Origin: CAVYTF01 sp963771435
GTDB taxonomy: Bacteria > Bacteroidota > Bacteroidia > Chitinophagales > Chitinophagaceae
Direction: 5' to 3'
DNA: 64,000 nucleotides
Assembly (NCBI GenBank): GCA_963771435.1
Contig: CAVYTF010000009.1
Span: 372,001 to 436,000, forward strand
In this document: in pieces, positions 53,105 through 61,975 of the stretch
How the letters are laid out: every line of letters begins with the position of its first letter
How positions within the stretch are numbered: the stretch's first letter is position 1
Made by a program: the position numbers and the translations under genes
Notes under the pieces: generated by a model
Database searches by the model: none
Told to the model about the DNA's origin: nothing
The model's input: only the letters and a program-made list of their open reading frames with translations

Positions 53105-54959
53105 ATGAGTGATGATATAAAACATGAATGCGGGCTTGCTTTCATCGGTTACGCAAGCCATTTTCATATTACCTGCAACAATATGGCACTGTTTTATACG
53201 GCGTTGAACAAGTTGTATCTGCTGATGGAAAAGCAGCACAACCGGGGCCAGGACGGCGCAGGAATTGCCTCTGTCAAAGCTGAATGTAGAACCGGGTTAT
53301 CCGTTTTCTGCAACCGGATGCGCAGCATTGCGCCGCAACCCATAGCAGACATATTTTGGCAGATGGCTGAAGAAATCACCGACCTGGAAAAGTATCAGCC
53401 CGATATCAAAAAGCACCCGGGATTGCTGAAAGGGCCATGTGCGTTTCCTGGGTGAGCTGCTGCTGGGCCACCTGCGCTATGGCACACAGGGAAAAAACAA
53501 TGCGGATTTTTGTCATCCTTTCATTAAAAGAAATACCATCCCGGCACGCAACCTTGCGCTTGCAGGGAATTTTAATTTGGTGAACACCGAAGAGATGTTC
53601 TGCGCTGGTAAACATTGAGCCCGGAGAATTTCAGCGGCAAAGCGACCTGGCGGCCATGATGGAAGTGGTCCATCATTTTATAGTAAAGGAAGATGAGCAC
53701 GACCCCGGCAATGCCTGAATATTGTAAATGTGCTTAAAAAATGCATCCAGGCTTTTTGACGGGGGCTATCACATTGGCGGCCTTATTGGCAATGGTGATG
53801 CGTTTGTAATGCGAGATGAACATGGCATCCGGCCATCGTATTATTATATCAGCGATGAACTGATAGTGGCCGCGTCTGAACGCGCCGCCATCCGCACTGC
53901 TTTTAATGTGGGTGAAAATGAAGTAAAGGAACTCATGCCCGGCCAGGCCATTATAATACGGGCAAACGGTCAATACAGCATAGAACAGATACTGGCACCC
54001 AAAGAAAGAAGGGCCTGCAGCTTTGAACGCATTTATTTTTCCCGCGGAAACGATGAAAAGATATACCGCGAACGCATCGCGCTGGGCTATAATTTAAGCA
54101 GGCCGTACTGAATGCCATTAACCACGATCTCAAGAATACCATTTTTTCTTTCATCCCCAACACCGCAGAAGTGGCCTTTTACGGTTTGCTCAAAGGCATG
54201 GAAGATTACCTGAACAAAGTAAAAATGCAGCGTATTTTAAGCTGGGGCAAAGATTAACGAAGAAAAGCTCACGGAAATGATCAACCCGCAAAATACGGCA
54301 GGAAAAAATTGCCATCAAAGATGTAAAGATGCGCACTTTTATTACCGAAGACGCCAACCGGAACGAAATGGTGCAGCACGTATATGACATTACCTACGGC
54401 ACCGTGCGAAAAGACGACAGACACGCTGGTGGTAATTGATGACTCAATCGTGCGAGGCACCACGCTTAAAGCAAAGCATCGTGCGAATGCTGGCCCGCCT
54501 TCAGCCCAAAAAGATCATTGTTGTTTCTTCCGCGCCGCAGATCCGCTACCCGGATTGCTATGGCATCGACATGAGCAAACTCGGCGATTTTATAGCCTTT
54601 CGCGCAGCCATCGAATTACTGCAGGAGAACGGCAAAGGCAATTGCCTGGAGGAGATGTACAATTGCATAAAAGAGTTGCAGCGAACCAACCAGCTGCACA
54701 CAGAAAATGTGGTACAGCAGATTTACAAGCCCTTCACCCACAACAGGTTTCAGATAAAATTGCGCAGCTGATCACACCGAAAGGAGTTCAGATTCCCGTG
54801 CAGGTAATTTACCAAACCATAGAAGCCCTGCACGAAAGCTGCCCCACCAATACTGGCGACTGGTATTTTACGGGCAACTATCCCACCTCCGGCGGCAACC
54901 GCGTCGTAAACAAGGCGTTTATCAACTATTACGAAGGAAAAAACGTGCGGAGTTATTAG
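53105..54959 (+). pseudogene. Amidophosphoribosyltransferase-like gene, broken by about ten frameshifts
   Basis: The protein can be followed from end to end across about 11 frame segments. The start is SDDIKHECGLAFIGY, where Cys is the glutaminase nucleophile after a short propeptide. MEKQHNRGQDGAGIAS, GELLLGHLRYGTQGKNN, FVMRDEHGIRPSYYY, SFERIYFSRGNDEKIYRERI, the PRPP loop VVIDDSIVRGTTLK, SAPQIRYPDCYGIDMSKLGD and the end TGDWYFTGNYPTSGGNRVVN follow. This is the Bacteroidota-type PurF homologue of about 610 aa, first enzyme of purine synthesis or a paralogue. Breaks lie near 53447, 53612, 53715, 53750, 54107, 54250, 54305, 54415, 54475 and 54755. No long deletion and no nonsense change in the correct frame were seen. 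The DNA looks more GC-rich than the neighbouring operon. Confidence 0.85.
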
Positions 54960-55020
54960 CCTTCCCGTTTTTCAACCCCAGCCCCGGCAGTATTAAAGCT
55001 TATTCAAGCTCTGTCAATAT

Positions 55021-55470
55021 CAATTATCCTTGTGTAATGTTCAATTATCCTTGTGTAATGTTCAATTATCCTTGTGTAATGTTCGATTATCCTTGTGTAA
55101 TGTTCGATTATCCTTGTGTAATGTTCAATTATCCTTGTGTAATGTTCAATTATCCTTGTGTAATGTTCGATTATCCTTGTGTAATATTCGATTATCCTTG
55201 TGTAATGTTCGATTATCCTTGTGTAATATTCGATTATCCTTGTGTAATATTCGATTATCCTTGTGTAATATTCGATTATCCTTGTGTAATGTTCAATTAT
55301 CCTTGTGTAATATTAAATTATCATAATGTAATGCTAGATTATCATTATGTAATATTTAATTATCTTAGTGTAATATTAGGTTATTATGATGTGATATTCG
55401 ATTATCATAAAGTGATGTTAGATTGTCATAACGTAATACTCAATTATCTTGATGTAATATTCGATTATAG
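55021..55470 (+). repeat. 21-bp tandem array, about 21 copies, with divergence gradient
   Basis: The unit is CAATTATCCTTGTGTAATGT plus one T. The first 14 copies or so differ only at a few positions (CAATT/CGATT, ATGTT/ATATT). The last seven, from about 55315, are strongly diverged but keep the 21-bp register. One frame stays open across the whole array and beyond, to 55501, encoding 7-residue repeats such as MFNYPCV. There are no spacers, so it is not CRISPR. Confidence 0.92.
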
Positions 55471-55641
55471 CATTCCATTAGTTAGTTTTCAGAATGTTTA
55501 AGGTCATTTTTCTTTCATTATCATTTGGGTGCCTTAAAAAGCTACCAATGCTTCTATTCCCGGGCTTGGTTTAGCTTGAATGATTACTTATATCAAAATT
55601 TTAAAAGCAAATTGTATCATTTTTGACAATAGCTTTGACAA

Positions 55642-56133
55642 ATGAGATCATTATTTCTTATCCGCCATGCCAAAAGCAGTTGGGATGATGCTTCCCAAAC
55701 AGATTTTGATCGCCCCCTAAATAGCCGCGGCCATCGCGATGCCCCTGAAATGGCAAAGCGCCTGCACGAGAAAAGAGAAAATATTGACCTTTTCATTTCA
55801 AGCCCTGCCAAACGCACCTTAACTACCTGCGAGTATTTTGCAAAAACTTTTGGCAAAAAAAACAAAGACATTATAAAGGCCCCTCAATTATACGAGGCAA
55901 ATCCTCCTGCTTTTTTTGATGTGATTGCGCAATTGAATGATCTATTTGATTCAGTTGCCATCTTCTCTCACAATCCCGCTATTACAGATTTTGTAAACAG
56001 CTTAACTGAAATTAGAATTGACAACATGTCCACCTGTGCTATTTTCGCCGTTCAGGCTAAAACACAGAAATGGAAGGAATTTAAAGATGCTAAAAAAACT
56101 TTCCTCTTTTTGGATTATCCCGGAATGGCTTGA
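55642..56133 (+). CDS. sixA: SixA-like histidine phosphatase
   Basis: The product is 163 aa. It is a histidine phosphatase with the catalytic RHAKSSWDD (residues 8-16, RHG-type motif) and the later FSHNPAITDFVNSL supplying the second His. FISSPAKRTLTTCEYFAKTF carries the conserved Arg. SixA acts on phosphohistidine in phosphotransfer proteins; related proteins have other targets. The end overlaps the convergent glycosyltransferase gene by 44 bp. Confidence 0.9.
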   Translation: MRSLFLIRHAKSSWDDASQTDFDRPLNSRGHRDAPEMAKRLHEKRENIDLFISSPAKRTLTTCEYFAKTFGKKNKDIIKAPQLYEANPPAFFDVIAQLNDLFDSVAIFSHNPAITDFVNSLTEIRIDNMSTCAIFAVQAKTQKWKEFKDAKKTFLFLDYPGMA

Positions 56134-57199
56134 TAAGGTCGTCGATTGTTTGTTCAAGTATATTCTCTGGTAGTTGAGGCAGGTCATAAGGAAAAGCAGT
56201 GGCCTTTTCTATGTTCGGTAATATTTCTTCTTCCTGTTCAAATGAATAACACCAATGTTGTTTCATGAGATGCGCAGCCAAATATTCCTGTTCTGTTTGC
56301 CCTGGTGTAGGTATAAGGATCGACTTTTTTTGTAGAGATAAAATTTCCATAACCGTGGTGTAGCCCGAACGGCTGATGATAAACTCGCTTGCTTCATATG
56401 CCTCCTGCATTTCTTTTGTGGCTAAATAATCATTTATGATACAATTGCCCGGAACATCAATTTCTTTGTCGGAGGAAAGCTTGCCACGAACCAATAAAAC
56501 GGTTCCTTTTAAGTTATGAATTATTTTTAACATTTTTTTTTCAAGTATAGATTTTTGAGGTTCTGGCCCAGATAAAACAACCATCCAATCATATTTCTTT
56601 TCTTTCTCGTATTTCTTTTCAAACCTTGATAATATCCCAATATATTTAGTTGGTATTGAAGGCATAGAAAAAGGGTGAGATAATTTGCCTGCAATATTTT
56701 CCGCCTCTTCCAAATCAGGGATCCAACATTCAGTAAAGCGATTGATGTACTTGTAAGTATGTTTGCGTAGCCTCTTTTCAAGCCAATCAAATGGAGCAGC
56801 AATTTGCAATTGATGAGTTATAAAAATGCAGGGTATTCTTTTTGTATAAAATCCATAACGGTTATCTGAGATCACAATATCGAAGCCTTTTGCCGAGATG
56901 ATCATATCCAGCCATTTGTGTTCATACTTTATCCGGTTTATTATTTTTGGTATCTGCAACAAAATTTTTAATAAAAAAAAGCGTTTGTTTTTCGAATAGT
57001 GAATTCGGTAGCCAGGTAGTGGGATATAATTGCGCAATAAAAATTCCTTTTTTAATAATTTTAGCAAATTATCATCACCGGTTACTGTTATTTCACATCC
57101 TGCCTTTTGCAGGTGACGAATGATTGGGATACATCGTGTGGCATGACCCAAGCCCCAGTCAAGCGGAGCAATTAGAACTTTTGCATAAATTTTTTCCAC
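56090..57199 (-). CDS. MurG-like glycosyltransferase (GT28-type)
   Basis: The product is 369 aa. It has a GT-B fold. The N-terminal domain starts VLIAPLDWGLGHATRCIPII, with Gly-rich acceptor loop and a His. The donor-binding part has EFIISRSGYTTVMEILSLQK and IPTPGQTEQEYLAAHLMKQ, as in GT28/MurG and undecaprenyl-linked sugar transferases. MurG proper is normally in the division-wall cluster, so this is more likely a capsule, teichuronic-like or lipid glycosyltransferase. It overlaps sixA at the 3' end. Confidence 0.85.
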   Translation of the reverse strand: MEKIYAKVLIAPLDWGLGHATRCIPIIRHLQKAGCEITVTGDDNLLKLLKKEFLLRNYIPLPGYRIHYSKNKRFFLLKILLQIPKIINRIKYEHKWLDMIISAKGFDIVISDNRYGFYTKRIPCIFITHQLQIAAPFDWLEKRLRKHTYKYINRFTECWIPDLEEAENIAGKLSHPFSMPSIPTKYIGILSRFEKKYEKEKKYDWMVVLSGPEPQKSILEKKMLKIIHNLKGTVLLVRGKLSSDKEIDVPGNCIINDYLATKEMQEAYEASEFIISRSGYTTVMEILSLQKKSILIPTPGQTEQEYLAAHLMKQHWCYSFEQEEEILPNIEKATAFPYDLPQLPENILEQTIDDLIKPFRDNPKRGKFF

Positions 57200-57248
57200 A
57201 AAAAGATTTTATTGTATGAAAGTTGTATAATTTTAAAAAATGATTTCT

Positions 57249-57371
57249 ATGAAACTTAGTATAAGTAAATCTCTTGTTTTAATATTGATAATAGTTAGCC
57301 TAATATCCGTATCATGCAGTTCATCCAAAAAAAATTGCGGATGTCCGGCACACAGGGGAATGGTTGGCTGA
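57249..57371 (+). CDS. Tiny Cys-rich lipoprotein
   Basis: The product is 40 aa from ATG 57249 (or an in-frame ATG at 57240). The signal is KLSISKSLVLILIIVSLISV, followed by the lipobox Cys in VSCSSSK. The mature part is about 20 residues and ends NCGCPAHRGMVG. Short lipoproteins ending CGCP-x-x-RGMVG are a pattern I recall from many Bacteroidota. The function is unknown. It is in the gap between the glycosyltransferase and the 57424 gene. Confidence 0.65.
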   Translation: MKLSISKSLVLILIIVSLISVSCSSSKKNCGCPAHRGMVG

Positions 57372-57423
57372 TTTTTAATTTTTAATTAAATTCTCAATAT
57401 AAAGTAAAATTTGTTTTTGCCGT

Positions 57424-57672
57424 ATGACTACCCCCAGCAGAGATTTATTGCTACTCACAGGGAAAACAACGATGAATCCTCAGGAGCTTGAACACCAGGT
57501 TGAGCTTTTGAATGAATTGCTTTATCATGTAGAGTGCTTTAATGCTTTTTGTACTGCCAATGAAATAATTGATTTGAACAAGTACAAAATCTTTAATAAC
57601 TCTTACATTATGCTCCATGCACTAAGGCAGAAAACGTTAAAACCCTTCGTATTTATCTGCAATAAGAATTAA
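57424..57672 (+). CDS. Small protein of unknown function
   Basis: The product is 82 aa from ATG 57424. An internal ATG at residue 17 (MNPQELEHQVELLNELLYHV) is an alternative start. It is mostly helical with two Cys (VECFNAFCTAN). No domain was recognised. A strong terminator follows, which supports a real transcript. It may be cotranscribed with the tiny lipoprotein gene 53 bp upstream. Confidence 0.55.
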   Translation: MTTPSRDLLLLTGKTTMNPQELEHQVELLNELLYHVECFNAFCTANEIIDLNKYKIFNNSYIMLHALRQKTLKPFVFICNKN

Positions 57673-57702
57673 TCATTTTTATTGCACGCTTAAAACAATT
57701 TG

Positions 57703-57724
57703 ACTCCGCTTGCGGAGTTTTTTT
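57703..57724 (+). terminator. Rho-independent terminator
   Basis: ACTCCGC (57703-57709), TT and GCGGAGT (57712-57718) form a stem followed by six T and ATTTTA. It is 31 bases after the stop of the small protein gene and 16 before the end of the convergent aminotransferase gene. Confidence 0.82.
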
Positions 57725-57739
57725 ATTTTATAAAAGCAT

Positions 57740-58999
57740 TTAATTTGCTTTTTGCAAAGCGCTCTCCAGATTTTTAAACATCTCTTCTATTTCTTCAATT
57801 TTGCACGTTCCCACGCTAAGACGGTACCATGGCGATTGACTGGAGGCACCGAATGCATAAAAAGGAACTACTGCCAATTTTGCTTCATTTAAAATATAAT
57901 AAGTAACATCAGCTTGGGTCTCAAGCTTTTTCCCAGCCGTCATTTTTCCAACAAGGCTTAATTTTATAGTTAAATAAATACCTGCCTGCGGAGATAAAGC
58001 ATCTACAGGATAACCTGCTTTTTTTAAAGCGATGAAGCCATTATAGATTGTGTTCAGCCTGTCTTCCAAAGCGGCTTTAAATTGCTCTAAATAAGCCTTA
58101 ATATTTTCGGGTTGGCTTAAAAAGGTTGCAACAGCCTTTTGTTCCGCCATTGGCGCCCAGGCACCAATATGAGTAAGTATAGCTTTCATTTTTGTAATGA
58201 TGAATTCGGGACCGAACGCCCAGCCTACGCGTACTCCTGTAGCTGCGAAAACTTTTGAAATGCCATCAATAAAAATAGTATATTTTTTTATAGCAGGCCT
58301 TAGTGAAACAGGATTGTAATGTCTGTTGTCGCCATAGGTAAGCATGTGATACATTTGGTCAAACATCAGATATATTTTCTTTTCGCTATTGTCGCGTTTT
58401 TCATTTTCTTCCAGAATTATATCACATATTTTTTCCAGTTCCTCCTTCTGCAATGTGGTCCCTGTTGGGTTTTGAGGAGTGCATAAGCAAATTAGTACAG
58501 CGTCGGAAACATGTTTTTGAATATCTTTTGCAAAGGGCATAAAATTATTCTCCCTTGTAGTTTCAATTACACAATGTTTGCCATTATTGAGATGAGTATA
58601 GTGATTATTATTCCACGATGGCACTGCGTAAATTATCTTATCTCCCTCATCCACAATACTTTTAAAAAGGGTATATATCAATGGTCGGCCGCCTGAAGCA
58701 ATCAATATTTCAGTGCTGGTGTATTCCAGATCTTGGTTGTTCTTAATAATACCGGAAACAGCCTCTCTTAATTCTGACATCCCGTTTGCAGGGGGATAAT
58801 TAGTATAGTTTTTTTTATAAGCGTCAATAATAAGGTGCTCAAGTTGTTTAGGGATAGGGAAAATAAACGGGTTAAAATCGCCAATTGTATAATTGTAAAT
58901 TTTTTCGCCATTCCTTATCCGGTCATTTATTTCATTTCCCAGCCTTACAATTTCGGATCCGGTAAGTGTTTCTGCAAGCGCACTCAATCTTTCAGCCAT
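57740..58999 (-). CDS. Pyridoxal-phosphate aminotransferase, class I/II
   Basis: The product is 419 aa. It is a fold-type I aminotransferase: YTIGDFNPFIFPIPKQLEHL, NYPPANGMSELREAVSGII, LICLCTPQNPTGTTLQKEEL, the strand Asp in IYLMFDQMYHML, Lys in FIDGISKVFAATGVRVGW (about residue 250), and the substrate Arg in SPWYRLSVGTCK. It looks like the aspartate aminotransferase I-gamma type; substrate uncertain. The start matches a bare upstream region with no leader gene. Confidence 0.9.
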   Translation of the reverse strand: MAERLSALAETLTGSEIVRLGNEINDRIRNGEKIYNYTIGDFNPFIFPIPKQLEHLIIDAYKKNYTNYPPANGMSELREAVSGIIKNNQDLEYTSTEILIASGGRPLIYTLFKSIVDEGDKIIYAVPSWNNNHYTHLNNGKHCVIETTRENNFMPFAKDIQKHVSDAVLICLCTPQNPTGTTLQKEELEKICDIILEENEKRDNSEKKIYLMFDQMYHMLTYGDNRHYNPVSLRPAIKKYTIFIDGISKVFAATGVRVGWAFGPEFIITKMKAILTHIGAWAPMAEQKAVATFLSQPENIKAYLEQFKAALEDRLNTIYNGFIALKKAGYPVDALSPQAGIYLTIKLSLVGKMTAGKKLETQADVTYYILNEAKLAVVPFYAFGASSQSPWYRLSVGTCKIEEIEEMFKNLESALQKAN

Positions 59000-59061
59000 A
59001 ACGCGTTATTAGTATGTTCCGCAAAAATAGCATTTACTAATAAGAATATTTAGGCTATTGA

Positions 59062-59988
59062 TCAGGATGCAAATAAAATTGCCAATTGAGAGATCTTTTC
59101 TTTTAGTTTTCTCCTGTCAATTATAAAATCGAGGAAACCATGCTCCAGCAGGAATTCGCTTCGCTGAAAGCCTTCAGGCAGATCTTTTTTAATAGTCTCT
59201 TTTATTACTCGGGGGCCAGCAAAACCGATAAGTGCACCTGGTTCAGCAATATTTAAATCGCCCAACATGCCAAAACTTGCGGAAATGCCCCCAAAAGTTG
59301 GATCGGTCAACAAGGATATGTATGGAAGTTTGGCATCACTTAATTGGGATAGTTTCCCGCTTGTTTTTGCAAGCTGCATAAGGCTGAACCCGCTTTCCAT
59401 CATGCGGGCGCCGCCGCTTTTGCTGATCACAAGGTAAGGCAGCCGGTGTTCGATACAATGATCAACAGCTCGGCTGAACTTTTCACCCATCACACTGCCA
59501 AGAGAGCCGCCGATAAACTCAAAATCCATGCATGCAATAACAATGTTGCTTCCTTTCACACTCCCTGTAGCCACCCGCATACTATCTTTGAGGTCTGTTT
59601 TTGAGTGTATTTCGTCCAGCCTTTTTTGGTAGGATTTCAAGTCAGTAAAGCCTAAAAAATCTTTACTGGAAATGTTGTCAAACAATTCCTTGTATTCACC
59701 ATTGTCAAATAACATTCCGTAGTATTCTTCACTGCCGATTCGGTGGTGATAATTGCATTTAGGACAGACAAATAGGTTCTCCTGCAACTCCGTGGTTGTG
59801 CAGATGTAACTGCATTCAGGGCATTTATTCCAAAGGCCTTCAGGCGTTTCTTTTTTGTCTGCTGTTGCAGTAGTAATTCCTTTTTTGAAACGCTTGAACC
59901 ACTTTTGACGTTTAGCTTCAGGAGAGACGCTTTCGCTTTCATCACCCGATAGATCAGTATCAAAATCCTCTTCCTTTTTTATACTCAT
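59062..59988 (-). CDS. accD: Acetyl-CoA carboxylase carboxyltransferase beta subunit
   Basis: The product is 308 aa. It has the N-terminal zinc ribbon CPEC (56-59) and CPKC (75-78). The crotonase-like carboxyltransferase domain follows with DFEFIGGSLGSVMGEKFSRA, SKSGGARMMESGFSLMQLAK and GGISASFGMLGDLNIAEPGA. It makes malonyl-CoA with AccA, AccB and AccC. An acidic N-terminal extension (about 1-25) is slightly unusual. Its position between an aminotransferase and dnaX has no evident functional meaning. Confidence 0.96.
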   Translation of the reverse strand: MSIKKEEDFDTDLSGDESESVSPEAKRQKWFKRFKKGITTATADKKETPEGLWNKCPECSYICTTTELQENLFVCPKCNYHHRIGSEEYYGMLFDNGEYKELFDNISSKDFLGFTDLKSYQKRLDEIHSKTDLKDSMRVATGSVKGSNIVIACMDFEFIGGSLGSVMGEKFSRAVDHCIEHRLPYLVISKSGGARMMESGFSLMQLAKTSGKLSQLSDAKLPYISLLTDPTFGGISASFGMLGDLNIAEPGALIGFAGPRVIKETIKKDLPEGFQRSEFLLEHGFLDFIIDRRKLKEKISQLAILFAS

Positions 59989-60050
59989 TAGGAATTGTTG
60001 AAGAAGACAAAAATAAGGACTTTGATCAATTTATGTTATTAGTTCTCACT

Positions 60051-61835
60051 TTAATGATTTATCTCTAATTTCAGCCTGTCTTTTAGTTCTTTCAGAAGCG
60101 GGTATTGTTCTGTTATTCTTTCAAAGCGCTCGCGGCTGTTTAGCTTCATACTGAGGGGTATTTCCTGCGCCTCACCTTCTTTTACAACGATATCAAAACT
60201 GATCTGCCTATTGCTAAACACTTTCTGAATATGATCGTTCAGCATTGTTTTCTCAAATTCTATAAAGCGTTGCTGCGTAAGGGCATCTACCGCTATTTCA
60301 AATTTAACCTCATCGATCAATCGCAGCGTTGCATTTCTGAATGTATTAGCAGATGAGTGTTTCTGCTCTGCCTCTAGTTTTTTTGCATATTCATTAAAGT
60401 GCAGTTTCAATTTCCCCAGTTCCAAAGGTTCCGGTTCCTTTATTTCTTCAATAATGTATTCGCTGCCATATCTTTCTCTAAGCCCTGCAAGAAGGCCTTT
60501 TTTGCTTGATTGATAGTTGGTGGTTGATGGTTTATGGTTGACGGTTGACGGTTGATTGACGATTACTGACTGCTCATAGCTCATAGCTGAAGGCAGAGAG
60601 CTGATTACTTGTTGCTCCATCGTTAACTTTGCCTCAATAGCCTTTACCTGCACGGATTGCAAGGGCTTCGTTTTATAAGCCACGGGCCCGTCAAGGCGCT
60701 TTTTTTTAACAACCATTCCATTGTCACTTGCCAGTTCAATTGCCTGCTGCAGGAAATTCAATTTAATAATAGCAAGCTCCACATGCAGCCTTTTGTTGCG
60801 CGCCATTTTATAATTGATCTCTGTTTCATTTAAGATATTCAACGCACTTACAATAAAAGATGTCGAAACTTTTTTAGCCTGCTCGATAAATTTAGCCTGT
60901 AACCCTTCCACCACATCTAAAAGTCTTGCAGCCTTTTCGTCTTTGCAAACCAATAAATTCCTTAGGAAAGATGCGAAGCCACTAACCACCAGATCCCCTT
61001 CAAAACCTTTACGGTTTATTTCATCATATAAAAGCATCGCACCTGCCAGATCCTCTTGTTGCAGGTTCCCCAGCAGTTTAAAATAATAATCCTCATCCAG
61101 GATGTTCAAGTGCTCCAGCGTATTTTGATAAGTAACTTGCCCGTTTGTAAAGCTTACTATTTTATCCAAAATGCTCAACGCATCCCTCATGCAGCCTTCG
61201 CTTTTTTGGGCAATTACTTGCAGGGCAGCTTTCTCAGCGCCTATATTTTCTTTCCCAACAATTTCTTCAAGGTGTTCAACTGTATCATTATTAGTGATAC
61301 GCTTAAAATCAAATATCTGGCAGCGGGACAGTATCGTAGGGATTATTTTATGCTTCTCCGTAGTTGCTAAAATAAAAATGGCATAGTGCGGCGGCTCTTC
61401 CAGCGTTTTTAAGAAGGCATTAAAGGCGCTCGCACTCAGCATGTGCACTTCATCCACAATATACACTTTATATTTTCCCGCCTGCGGTGTAAAGCGAACC
61501 TGCTCCACCAGCGAGCGTATATCATCAACAGAATTATTGCTTGCCGCATCCAGTTCATGAATATTCAGCGATATTCCCTCATTAAAGCTTCTGCAGGAAT
61601 TACACTCATTGCAGGCCTCTCCATCAGGTTGTATATTCTCACAATTGATGGTTTTAGCAAGTATGCGCGCGCAGGTTGTTTTACCTACACCACGGGGCCC
61701 GCAAAACAAAAAAGCATGCGCAAGCTGGTTATTTTTAATAGCATTTTTAAGCGTGGTTGTGATATGCGCCTGCCCAACAACAGTATCAAAAGTTTGCGGG
61801 CGGTACTTCCTGGCTGAAACAACGAATGTATCCAT
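60051..61835 (-). CDS. dnaX: DNA polymerase III subunits gamma and tau
   Basis: The product is 594 aa. The AAA clamp-loader core has Walker A GPRGVGKT (46-53), zinc cysteines 65, 75, 78 and 81, and VDEVHMLSASAFNAFLKTLE. The C-terminal part, about 400-594, is the tau region that binds the polymerase. Between them a linker encodes SSLPSAMSYEQSVIVNQPST and VNHKPSTTNYQSS, made of simple repeat DNA at 60508-60603. No slippery site for a gamma frameshift was recognised. It loads the sliding clamp. Confidence 0.95.
   Translation of the reverse strand: MDTFVVSARKYRPQTFDTVVGQAHITTTLKNAIKNNQLAHAFLFCGPRGVGKTTCARILAKTINCENIQPDGEACNECNSCRSFNEGISLNIHELDAASNNSVDDIRSLVEQVRFTPQAGKYKVYIVDEVHMLSASAFNAFLKTLEEPPHYAIFILATTEKHKIIPTILSRCQIFDFKRITNNDTVEHLEEIVGKENIGAEKAALQVIAQKSEGCMRDALSILDKIVSFTNGQVTYQNTLEHLNILDEDYYFKLLGNLQQEDLAGAMLLYDEINRKGFEGDLVVSGFASFLRNLLVCKDEKAARLLDVVEGLQAKFIEQAKKVSTSFIVSALNILNETEINYKMARNKRLHVELAIIKLNFLQQAIELASDNGMVVKKKRLDGPVAYKTKPLQSVQVKAIEAKLTMEQQVISSLPSAMSYEQSVIVNQPSTVNHKPSTTNYQSSKKGLLAGLRERYGSEYIIEEIKEPEPLELGKLKLHFNEYAKKLEAEQKHSSANTFRNATLRLIDEVKFEIAVDALTQQRFIEFEKTMLNDHIQKVFSNRQISFDIVVKEGEAQEIPLSMKLNSRERFERITEQYPLLKELKDRLKLEINH
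60508..60603. repeat. Simple repeat inside the dnaX linker
   Basis: On the plus strand it reads GATAGTTGGTGGTTGATGG, GTTGACGGTTGACGGTTGAT and GCTCATAGCTCATAGCTGAA. These words resemble the 21-bp array at 35468 (GTTGACAGTTGACAG) and the sequence at 36805-36855 (GCTCACAGCTCATAGCT). The reading frame of dnaX is kept across it. Confidence 0.75.
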
Positions 61836-61855
61836 ACTACTGCAAGATAAGACTC

Positions 61856-61975
61856 AATGGATAATGGATAATTGAAAATGGATAATAAAAAAGCACCCAA
61901 TGAAAATCAATCTATAACACATCCAGGTATATTATCAATTCTCCATTATCAATTCTCCATTATCATTTATACTCC
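61856..61975. repeat. Simple repeats between dnaX and the 61963 gene
   Basis: AATGGATAATGGATAATTGA, then ATTATCAATTCTCC twice, then CCATTATCATTTATACTCC. The same kind of ATTCTCCATT words occur at 50633-50655. The repeat overlaps the last codons of the 61963-63135 gene (end VMEYK). Confidence 0.65.

Noticed and set aside
55021..55470. CRISPR array
   Set aside because: Units are directly adjacent with a 21-bp period and no spacers, and there are no cas genes. The same holds for 35468-35656 and 50388-50555.
55037..55501. 154-aa protein of FNYPCV repeats
   Set aside because: Not annotated as a gene because the array explains it, there is no ribosome site, and a second frame is also open over most of the array. 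It is kept as a finding.
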